A DNA stretch of 5,512 nt from Actinomycetota bacterium (GTDB lineage Bacteria; Actinomycetota; Thermoleophilia; UBA2241), in assembly GCA_003158705.1 (NCBI GenBank), contig PMKX01000065.1, positions 606-6,117 of the forward strand, given 5' to 3'. Shown here piece after piece: positions 1 to 5,134 of the stretch; the stretch's first letter is position 1; the number at the start of each line of letters is the position of its first letter. The notes below the pieces were generated by a model. The model had not been told where the DNA came from. It was given only the letters and a program-made list of their open reading frames with translations, and ran no database searches. A program made the translations under genes and the position numbers.

Positions 1-1820
1 TGCGACTGTGAGATCGGCGTGGCCGCGGCCAAGAGGCCGCTCATGACGCGGCCCGGCACGTCGGCGCCGATCATCTGCTCTTCCACATGGGGTACGCCAC
101 CCACCGAGGCCGCGACGTGAAAGGCGTGGGCCTCGCTGTTGTAGAGGTAGGCGACCCACTGGTTGAAATCGAGCACTTCCTGCATGACTTGGCCCAGCAC
201 TTCCAGCAGGGCCGCTTCGCCCACCAGGCCGCGCAACCGCTCCGTGAGCGCGATGAAGGCATTCAGGCGGCGGTTGGCCAAGGCCAGCTGGTCGCGCTGC
301 TCCAGGCTGCGCTCCTGAGTCTGAGCGTTGTCCCAGGCCACGGCCGCCTGGTTTGCCAAGATCTGTACCAGCTCCGCCTCGCCGTCGCTGAACCGGCGGC
401 GCAGCGGCACCGTCACCTGCAGGTAGCCGGCCACCTCGCCGCGCAGAACGAGCGGCGTCACCAGGCGTCGGGCCGTGCCGGCCTCAGCTTGCTGCGGCGT
501 GAGAGCGGCGACCGCAGCGCTCACGAGTTCGTCGTCCTGGTCGCAGCCGGCGGTCGGCGGCTCGCCGGCTCCGGTGTGCACCACGCGCCGCTGGGTGCCG
601 TCGGGCAAGCGCACGTAGATGTCCACCGCGCACTCGCGCTCCACGAACAGGCCGGCCACTTCCTCGGCCACTCCCGCGAGCGCCTCGTCAGCCGTGCGGT
701 GACCGACGATCGCCTGGCTGGCCGTGAACAGCGCCACCAGGCGCCTGTTCTGCTCCTCGAGCCGTCTAAACAGGCGCGCGTTCTGGATAGCTACCGCGGC
801 TTGCTCGCCCAGTGCCTGGGCAAGCTCACGCTCCTCCGGTTTGAAGCGCCGTTCATAGCGTGTCTCCACGATCTCGAGCAGGCCCAGCGGCTGGCCTTCG
901 AAGATGATCGGCACCGAGAGGCAACTCTTCTCGCCCGAGACCTTCATGGACTGGCGTGTCACGGAGTCTATGTTGCGGTCAGAAAGGTGCGTCTCTACCA
1001 CCACGCCCGCTTCCAGGATCGCCTTGTCGTCAGGGTAGTCGGCAAGCGGATAGGTCGTGCCGATCGCGTCCGTTTCGGGTCCTGTGCGGCCGCGGTCGGA
1101 GTCGGAGCGCAGGACGATCGAAAGCGTCTCGGGATCATACTCCCAGATCACACAGCTCGGCACATCCAGGGCTTCGCCGGCCTTCTGGCAGACCAAGACC
1201 AGGACGTCCTCGACGACGACCGTCGCCGAGACGGCGCGGATGGAGTCGAGCAGCGAGGCGAGCCGTCGGCCACGCTCCTCTTCGACGCGCCGTGTCCGCG
1301 CGTCGTGGATCGCCACGGCCGCCGGCACGGCCAGCTGGCGGAGAACGTGCTTGTCTTCATCTGTGAAGCGCCGTGGAGCTCGCTTCTCCACCAGCGTCAA
1401 GCAGCCGACCGTCTCACCTTGGTACACCAGAGGCATGCTCAGGGTGCTCTTCTCACCCCACTGGTCCAAGAGCGCCCGGCCAGCGGGACTCATGTCGGGG
1501 TCGTCGAGCTGCTCCTCAAAGACGTCGCTGCCCATGATGATGGCGCTGACGGCCTGGTCCTCGTCCATCGTGTAGGCCGTGCCCAGCCAGTCGCCATCGG
1601 CCGGCGTCGGCTCCTGAGACCAGAAAGCCGTGGGCGTGAGCGACCGGCGCTCGGCGTCCCACTCGTACACGTCGCACTCCCACACATCCAGCGTCCGCGC
1701 AACGTGCTCGGCGATGGAGGTGAGCTCCTGCTCGGGCACGTCGCCCGATGCGGCGGCAGCGCCTATCGGGCGCGTCTCCGCCACGGTCGTGCCGCTCTCT
1801 TGTAGGTCGTCTCGTTTCAT
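1..1820 (-). CDS. Multi-GAF-domain sensor protein, C-terminus beyond window
   Basis: An uninterrupted minus-strand frame of 606 codons begins at the ATG at 1820-1818 and runs off the left edge with no stop. At least four GAF domains can be read: about residues 28-175, 185-350, 360-515, and a fourth starting near 525. Domains 1 and 2 are clearly related: each has a GEKS-x-LS-[MV]-P strand (near residues 120 and 296) followed by an AVAI-[HQ]-[DN]-AR helix. Short charged linkers such as RRLEEQNRRL (near 351) join the domains and look like signalling helices. GAF domains bind small ligands or sense redox/light and control an output domain, which here would lie beyond the edge (histidine kinase, GGDEF, HD-GYP or PP2C are all possible). 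There is no signal peptide or membrane segment in the visible part, so it is probably cytoplasmic. An in-frame stop at 1883-1881 with no start codon after it makes the 1820 ATG the earliest start; GTG at 1784 is an alternative. No good Shine-Dalgarno sequence precedes 1820. Confidence 0.9.
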   Translation of the reverse strand, partial: MKRDDLQESGTTVAETRPIGAAAASGDVPEQELTSIAEHVARTLDVWECDVYEWDAERRSLTPTAFWSQEPTPADGDWLGTAYTMDEDQAVSAIIMGSDVFEEQLDDPDMSPAGRALLDQWGEKSTLSMPLVYQGETVGCLTLVEKRAPRRFTDEDKHVLRQLAVPAAVAIHDARTRRVEEERGRRLASLLDSIRAVSATVVVEDVLVLVCQKAGEALDVPSCVIWEYDPETLSIVLRSDSDRGRTGPETDAIGTTYPLADYPDDKAILEAGVVVETHLSDRNIDSVTRQSMKVSGEKSCLSVPIIFEGQPLGLLEIVETRYERRFKPEERELAQALGEQAAVAIQNARLFRRLEEQNRRLVALFTASQAIVGHRTADEALAGVAEEVAGLFVERECAVDIYVRLPDGTQRRVVHTGAGEPPTAGCDQDDELVSAAVAALTPQQAEAGTARRLVTPLVLRGEVAGYLQVTVPLRRRFSDGEAELVQILANQAAVAWDNAQTQERSLEQRDQLALANRRLNAFIALTERLRGLVGEAALLEVLGQVMQEVLDFNQWVAYLYNSEAHAFHVAASVGGVPHVEEQMIGADVPGRVMSGLLAAATPISQS

Positions 1821-1843
1821 ATGTGCGCCGCGCCGTCGGCCGC

Positions 1844-1862
1844 GCGCGGCAGTCTGCCGCGC
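1844..1862 (-). repeat. Perfect inverted repeat in the leader of the GAF gene
   Basis: Arms GCGCGGCA and TGCCGCGC (8 bp, perfect) flank a 3-base spacer. The dyad ends 23 bases upstream of the GAF gene ATG and lies downstream of the proposed sigma-28-like promoter, so it should be transcribed into that gene's 5' UTR. It could be an mRNA hairpin limiting ribosome access or a DNA operator. Because the region is very GC-rich, chance cannot be excluded. There is no T-run on the minus strand after it, so it is not a typical intrinsic terminator. Confidence 0.4.
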
Positions 1863-1886
1863 ATCCCGTCGACGCGTTCGTTATCC

Positions 1887-1914
1887 ATGTCGGCAACGCG
1901 AGGCGGAAACTGAA
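1887..1914 (-). promoter_or_regulatory. Sigma-28 (FliA/SigD/WhiG)-like promoter driving the GAF gene
   Basis: On the minus strand, TTCAGTTT (1914-1907) is followed after 12 bases by GCCGACAT (1894-1887). The known SigD/FliA consensus is TAAA, 14-16 bases, then GCCGATAT or GCCGATAA. The -10 half matches at 7 of 8 positions; the -35 half is weaker because TAAA is replaced by TTCA. Expected transcription starts near 1880, leaving a leader of about 60 bases. The element closely resembles the rightward one at 1988-2015 over its whole length, including the spacer, which strengthens both calls. Confidence 0.42.
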
Positions 1915-1987
1915 GCGAATGTGGGCACGAGCCAGGCTGGAAAGCGGCGCCAGGAGCCGAGTCCCCCCAAAGCGTCGGAAATTGGGC

Positions 1988-2015
1988 TAAAGTTCTCGCC
2001 TTGCGCTGCCGATAT
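1988..2015 (+). promoter_or_regulatory. Sigma-28 (FliA/SigD/WhiG)-like promoter, rightward
   Basis: TAAAGTTC (1988-1995) is followed after 12 bases by GCCGATAT (2008-2015). Counted in the usual way this is TAAA, 16 bases, GCCGATAT, a full match to the Bacillus SigD consensus (14-16 base spacer) and one base longer in spacer than E. coli FliA. Initiation is expected at about 2021-2023. The next gene in this direction is the small ORF at 2215, so the transcript would carry a leader of about 190 bases. Which sigma factor uses the site cannot be told from this window. Confidence 0.52.
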
Positions 2016-2016
2016 C

Positions 2017-2031
2017 GGGGGTGGTACCCCC
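2017..2031 (+). repeat. Perfect inverted repeat at the expected transcription start
   Basis: GGGGGT, a 3-base spacer GGT, then ACCCCC form a perfect 6-bp dyad that starts 2 bases after the GCCGATAT box. It covers the predicted +1 position. It could be an operator that blocks the promoter or a short 5'-terminal hairpin in the mRNA. Position is the main argument; no binding protein is known from the window. Confidence 0.4.
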
Positions 2032-2035
2032 TCTA

Positions 2036-2096
2036 TGCGGGCCGGGGTATGCCGAGGCGTTAGGCAAAGCAACGCCGCGGTGTGCCCCGGCCCGCA
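2036..2096 (+). promoter_or_regulatory. Long stem-loop in the leader of the small gene/thioesterase transcript
   Basis: TGCGGGCCGGGG (2036-2047) pairs perfectly with CCCCGGCCCGCA (2085-2096). The stem continues inward through four positions that are mostly G-U (2048-2051 with 2081-2084), CCG/CGG (2052-2054 with 2078-2080), an A-G mismatch, then GGCGTT/AACGCC (2056-2061 with 2071-2076). It closes a 9-base loop AGGCAAAGC. About 25 bp pair in all. A small hairpin follows (CCCT 2098-2101 with AGGG 2106-2109), and GGGTC 2107-2111 could instead pair with GACCC 2142-2146, which gives alternative folds. No T-run follows, so a classic intrinsic terminator is unlikely. The rest of the leader, to 2200, shows no gene. 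I cannot assign it to a known riboswitch class. Confidence 0.5.
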
Positions 2097-2184
2097 CCCC
2101 TATCTAGGGTCAGCCACCGGCCCTTGCGCAGCGAGCCGCAGGACCCGACCGGCAGACACTCTGGCGGGGCGTGAGCGCGAGTGC

Positions 2185-2190
2185 TACAGT
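2185..2190 (+). promoter_or_regulatory. Possible housekeeping -10 hexamer close to the small gene
   Basis: TACAGT fits the TAnnnT pattern of sigma-70/HrdB-type -10 boxes and sits 24 bases before the GTG start at 2215. A start near 2197 would give a short leader that still contains the ribosome binding site. No convincing -35 lies about 17 bases upstream (TGGCGG), so this is only a candidate second promoter that would bypass the long leader. Confidence 0.2.
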
Positions 2191-2203
2191 GACGGCGAAG
2201 GAG

Positions 2204-2209
2204 AGGAGG
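2204..2209 (+). promoter_or_regulatory. Strong ribosome binding site for the 65-aa gene
   Basis: AGGAGG, complementary to the 16S rRNA 3' end, lies 5 bases upstream of the GTG at 2215. It is the best Shine-Dalgarno sequence in the window and fixes the start of this short gene as GTG rather than an upstream codon of the same open frame. Confidence 0.85.
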
Positions 2210-2214
2210 GCCTC

Positions 2215-2412
2215 GTGATCTACTGTGTGGTGCCGCCCGAGCTCGGCGACCAGGCCTACCGGCGCCTCGTCGAGCACTACAAGGACAACCCCAACATCAC
2301 AGTGATCCTCGACCGCCGTCAAGGCGATCGCCGCCGAGACCGCTCCGGCGGTGGCGAGCGCGAACAACGCGATCGCCGGCGTCATCGCCTCCCCGGCGCG
2401 CTGCAGATCTAG
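2215..2412 (+). CDS. Small Arg-rich protein of unknown function (65 aa)
   Basis: The gene has a GTG start behind a perfect AGGAGG box and a TAG stop at 2410-2412. The protein has two halves. Residues 1-34 look like a small folded unit: a hydrophobic strand (IYCVVP, residues 2-7), an amphipathic helix (ELGDQAYRRLVEHY), and a second strand (NITVILDRR, 27-35). Residues 34-65 are highly basic, with 12 arginines in runs such as DRR, DRRR and RDRRRHR, plus a GGG hinge. I recall similar short proteins starting IYCVVP and ending in DRR repeats from Thermoleophilia-type actinobacteria, but know of no function. The basic tail suggests binding to nucleic acid or an acidic partner; that is inference. The stop is 5 bases before the thioesterase start, so the two are probably co-transcribed and translationally coupled. 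The open frame continues upstream without a stop, but that part has no coding character. Confidence 0.8.
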   Translation: MIYCVVPPELGDQAYRRLVEHYKDNPNITVILDRRQGDRRRDRSGGGEREQRDRRRHRLPGALQI

Positions 2413-2417
2413 GCTCC

Positions 2418-2903
2418 GTGCCCGCCCAGCCGCAACGCAGCAGTCAGACCAGCGTCGTTCTCTCCCAGCTCATGCAGCCGGCCGACGCCAACTTCATGGG
2501 CAACATCCACGGCGGCGTCATCATGAAGCTCATCGACGAGGCGGGCGGCACGTGTGCCTACCAGTTCTGTCGCACCCCCGTCGTCACGGCCGCCATCGAC
2601 CGCATCGACTTCCACTATCCGGTGCAGGTCGGCAACCTGGTCACGTTCAAGGCCAATCTCAACTTCGCCGGCCGCACGTCCGTGGAAGTGGGTGTGCGCG
2701 TCGAGGCGGAAGACCTGAACACAGGCGTCGTCACGCACACCAACTCCGCCTATCTGGTCTTCGTGGCCGTGGGCGACGACCGCCAACCCATCGCCGTGCC
2801 GACGCTCGAGCCCAAGACCGAGCAACAGCGGCGCTGGCTCGCCGAGGCCCAGGAGCGCCGCCGCCTGCGACTGGCGCTGCGCGAGGCCAAAGACACAGAC
2901 TAG
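2418..2903 (+). CDS. Acyl-CoA thioesterase, hotdog fold (YciA/BACH-like)
   Basis: This 161-residue protein hydrolyses acyl-CoA to free acid and CoA in the cytoplasm. It reads as a complete single hotdog domain: the N-terminal LSQLMQPADAN strand (15-25), the HGGVIMKLIDEAGG segment (31-44) with the long central helix, the D-x-IDFHYPV strand, and the substrate-side motif RTSVEVGVRVEAED. D40 matches the catalytic Asp of the YciA/BACH family, with N25 and N29 nearby. The charged C-terminal tail (RRWLAEAQERRRLR) is typical of the family. Relatives work as trimers of hotdog dimers; chain-length preference cannot be judged here. The GTG at 2418 was chosen because the family's conserved block begins before the next ATG (2472); only a weak Shine-Dalgarno precedes it, consistent with coupling to the gene ending 5 bases upstream. 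It is full-length with no defects. Confidence 0.93.
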   Translation: MPAQPQRSSQTSVVLSQLMQPADANFMGNIHGGVIMKLIDEAGGTCAYQFCRTPVVTAAIDRIDFHYPVQVGNLVTFKANLNFAGRTSVEVGVRVEAEDLNTGVVTHTNSAYLVFVAVGDDRQPIAVPTLEPKTEQQRRWLAEAQERRRLRLALREAKDTD

Positions 2904-2913
2904 ACGCGCCGCA

Positions 2914-2929
2914 CGGCGCTCAGGCGCCG
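2914..2929. terminator. GC hairpin between convergent genes, possible terminator
   Basis: CGGCGC, a TCAG loop, then GCGCCG form a perfect 6-bp stem. It starts 10 bases after the thioesterase stop and spans the stop codon of the convergent DUF1385 gene (2922-2920). A symmetric stem here could slow RNA polymerase from both sides, as many high-GC bacteria use terminators without a U-tract. No T-run is present, so this is suggestive only. Confidence 0.35.
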
Positions 2930-3822
2930 GCTGCTGCTTGCGGCTCCGGCGCCGCCCCCTCCAACCGCACCAGCTCTTTCAGTGCCGCCTGGGCCACGTC
3001 GAGCTGATCCTGGCTCGGCTCGCTGGTCGTGAACCGCCGCTGCAGCTCCAGACCCGGCCGGCGCAGAAGGTCGGCGACGGGGTTGCCGCGATGGCGCGCC
3101 ATCCACGCGAAGAGCTCCACCGCCGCGCCGATGCTGGCCAGACCAGCCATGAGGACCGGCAGCGGCCGATTCTGTTTGCCGGCGCGGCGCAGCATCGCGT
3201 TGGTCGCCAGGTTGGTGATGAGCAACGGACCTACCAGATTGGAGCCGCAGCGCTCGTGCTCCTTGGCGGCCTGCGGCGGCGCCTCTCCCGTCTCGTAGGC
3301 CGCCACACTCTTGTGCTCGGCGCCGTGAAAGCGCGACAGCTCCGAGTCGCGCAGAGCGAACAACACCGGCGCTATGGACAGCCCCATGACGGCGGCCTCA
3401 CGAGCTACCGGCGAACCGCGCCGTGACCGCCGCAGCAGCACGGTAGCGACAGCGCTGGCAGCCGTGGCGGCAAGCAGACGTGGGTCTTCCTGAGGCAGCA
3501 CGGGGGCACCTACGCGGCGGCGCAGACCCGGCAGCACGGCCATCGCCTCGGCAAGCCGGGCGAGGCCGCGCACCACGGGCACGCGCGTGAGCAGCTCGCG
3601 GCCCGGCAGCCGGGCTTTGTCACCCGAGTACACGGCGATCCGGCCGTCCGGCTGGCGCACGGCCGCGGCCCAGCGCCGGTCGCTCTGCAGCATCACGCCG
3701 TCGCGCAGCGCCATGCCGCCGAGGCGCAGGCCTGCGGACGGCGCCTCAGGCTGCGGCGGCGCAGCGTTCGGCTGCGACGGCGGCGCACTTCCAACGGTGG
3801 TCATGATTTGCGTCATAGGCAT
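2920..3822 (-). CDS. DUF1385 (COG3872) membrane protein
   Basis: The protein has 300 residues if started at the ATG at 3822. The family signature is clear: GGMALRDGVML (35-45, equivalent to the usual GGQAVMEGVMM), W-AAAVR-PDGR, RVPVVRGLARL (80-90), FHGAEHKSVAAYE (165-177), EHERCGSNLVGP (188-199), and the C-terminal PGLELQRRFTTSEP. COG3872 is described as a predicted metal-dependent enzyme; H166, H170, H189 and C192 are candidate ligands. Four hydrophobic segments (about 117-130, 145-157, 196-210, 223-240) suggest an integral membrane protein. The function is unknown. The start is uncertain: GTG 3903 and ATGs at 3822, 3816 and 3804 share the frame, none has a Shine-Dalgarno, and the conserved region begins only at about residue 31. 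A TACTAT box at 3826-3821 (minus strand) hints at a leaderless start at 3816. A Pro/Ala/Gln-rich N-terminal linker precedes the domain. It is convergent with the thioesterase and divergent from the radical SAM gene. Confidence 0.88.
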   Translation of the reverse strand: MPMTQIMTTVGSAPPSQPNAAPPQPEAPSAGLRLGGMALRDGVMLQSDRRWAAAVRQPDGRIAVYSGDKARLPGRELLTRVPVVRGLARLAEAMAVLPGLRRRVGAPVLPQEDPRLLAATAASAVATVLLRRSRRGSPVAREAAVMGLSIAPVLFALRDSELSRFHGAEHKSVAAYETGEAPPQAAKEHERCGSNLVGPLLITNLATNAMLRRAGKQNRPLPVLMAGLASIGAAVELFAWMARHRGNPVADLLRRPGLELQRRFTTSEPSQDQLDVAQAALKELVRLEGAAPEPQAAAGA

Positions 3823-3978
3823 AGTATCGTCGCTGCGGCGGCGGCAATCCAGCGCGACTCGCCGCTTGGGGGAAGAGTGATCACCTTCACGAACCTGGCT
3901 CACAAGGCCGACGGACGACGACGGCGCATGCCGCCCTCTCAGCCGCGGCTCGCCGCCATGCCGTCAGCGAGCCACTAG

Positions 3979-5127
3979 ATGCTCAACCCTCAGGTCTATC
4001 TCTCCCCCGACGCCTCCCTGAAACGCCTGGAAGCGCCCTACGTGTACCAGCGCGCCACCGACGACCTTTTGCAGGTCAGCGAGGAGGCTTTCGGCTTCCT
4101 GCAAGACTGCCTCTGTGGTGCGTCGGCAGCCCAAGCCGACGCCGAGTTCCTTGCCCGGTGCCTCAACGAGGGCTTGCTCGAGCGGCGCCCCGAGACTGCC
4201 TATCGCCGGCAGACCGTGGCCGTTGGCGACACGCCCTCGCTGCGCTACCTTCTGGTCCATCTCACGTCACGCTGCAACCTGAGCTGCGCCCACTGCTACT
4301 GCGGCGCGGCCGGCAGCCAAGACCTTTCCGTGTTCGGCTTTCGGCGCATGTTGGAGGAGTTCGAAGCCGGCGGCGGCCTGCGCCTCACCCTCTCCGGCGG
4401 CGAGCCTTTGCTGCATCCGTTCTTCTGGCAGCTCAACGACATGCTGCCCGGCTACGACCTGCGCGTCATTCTGTGCACCAACGGCACGCTGCTCGACCGC
4501 CGCGCGGCGACGCGCCTCAACGTGCACGAGGTCCGCGTGAGCCTCGATGGTCTCGAAACCGGTCACGATGCCGTGCGCGGCCCAGGCTCCTTCGGCCGCG
4601 CCTTGGAGGGACTGCGCATGGCCCGCGAGGTGGGCCTGCCGGTGTCGGTGGCCTCCACCGTCAATGCCCTCAACCTCGGCGACTTCCGCAGACTGGCCAC
4701 GCTGGTCGCCGATCTGGACGTGTGGCAGTGGACCATCGACGTGCCTGCTCAGGCCGGCCGCCTCCTCGATCACCCTGAGCTACAGGCACCGCTCGACGAG
4801 GCGGTCGCCGCTCTCGACTACGCCATCCCGGCCGGCACGCACAACGACAACGAGGGCCACCTGTGCGGCGCCCACATGGCGACCGTGCTGCCGGACGGCT
4901 CGGTGGCCAAGTGCGGTCTGCTGAGCGACGTCGCCGGCGGCATCCTCGAAGACGGCCTGCACACCGCCTGGATGGCGCTGCCGCACCTGGGCGTCGAAAG
5001 CCTGGGAGAACCCTGCCAGAGCTGCGCCTTCGTGACCACGTGCCGCGGCGGCTGCCGCTATCGCGCCGGTGGTCTGCACTCCGGCGGGCCGGACCCCGTG
5101 CAGTGCCGCCGGCTCGCCGCCACCTAG
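3979..5127 (+). CDS. Radical SAM/SPASM protein with PqqD-like N-terminus
   Basis: This 382-residue enzyme cleaves S-adenosylmethionine to form a 5'-deoxyadenosyl radical. The cluster motif is C99-x3-C103-x2-C106, followed by SGGEP (139-143), a CTNGT strand (166-170) and VSLDG (187-191). The C-terminus is a complete SPASM domain: C296-x10-G-x4-C312, then C346-x2-C349-x5-C355-x3-C359, and C376. These seven cysteines normally hold two auxiliary [4Fe-4S] clusters, as in anaerobic sulfatase-maturating enzyme, AlbA and PqqE. Residues 1-75 (YVYQRATDDLLQVSEEAF, then EFLARCLNEGLLE) resemble the PqqD-like/RRE peptide-binding fold, favouring a peptide or protein substrate. Most such enzymes modify ribosomal peptides, but no Cys-rich precursor or transporter is visible. 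An in-frame TAG directly before the ATG (3976-3978) makes 3979 the earliest start; the ribosome binding site is weak. An extra Cys (C108) sits just after the motif. The substrate is unknown. Confidence 0.92.
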   Translation: MLNPQVYLSPDASLKRLEAPYVYQRATDDLLQVSEEAFGFLQDCLCGASAAQADAEFLARCLNEGLLERRPETAYRRQTVAVGDTPSLRYLLVHLTSRCNLSCAHCYCGAAGSQDLSVFGFRRMLEEFEAGGGLRLTLSGGEPLLHPFFWQLNDMLPGYDLRVILCTNGTLLDRRAATRLNVHEVRVSLDGLETGHDAVRGPGSFGRALEGLRMAREVGLPVSVASTVNALNLGDFRRLATLVADLDVWQWTIDVPAQAGRLLDHPELQAPLDEAVAALDYAIPAGTHNDNEGHLCGAHMATVLPDGSVAKCGLLSDVAGGILEDGLHTAWMALPHLGVESLGEPCQSCAFVTTCRGGCRYRAGGLHSGGPDPVQCRRLAAT

Positions 5128-5134
5128 CGGCGCC

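Noticed and set aside
87..1805. A 572-codon open frame on the plus strand
   Set aside because: It lies opposite the GAF gene, its translation is rich in Arg, His, Leu and Ala without any domain, and the minus strand gives a clear multi-GAF protein over the same bases. It is an antisense shadow caused by high GC.
1817..1888. A 23-codon minus-strand ORF (start ATG at 1888) overlapping the GAF ATG by 4 bases
   Set aside because: Its ATG lies inside the proposed -10 box, so it would not be on the transcript from that promoter, and it has no ribosome binding site. A shorter version from the internal ATG is possible but unsupported.
2037..2160. Resemblance of the leader to cobalamin or c-di-GMP-I (GEMM) riboswitches
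   Set aside because: Fragments such as GCAAAGC (2064-2070) and CAGCCACCGG (2111-2120) recall these classes, but the other conserved boxes are missing or in the wrong order, and the main hairpin does not fit either secondary structure.
1630..2412. A 260-codon plus-strand frame that ends at the stop of the 65-aa protein
   Set aside because: Only the last 66 codons have a ribosome binding site and protein-like composition. The upstream part crosses the promoters and hairpins and the antisense of the GAF gene.
4158..4778. A 206-codon plus-strand frame, and a 168-codon minus-strand frame at 4267-4773
   Set aside because: Both overlap the radical SAM core, whose cysteine, SGGEP and SPASM motifs are unambiguous. 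The alternatives are Arg/Pro- or Ala/His-rich shadows.
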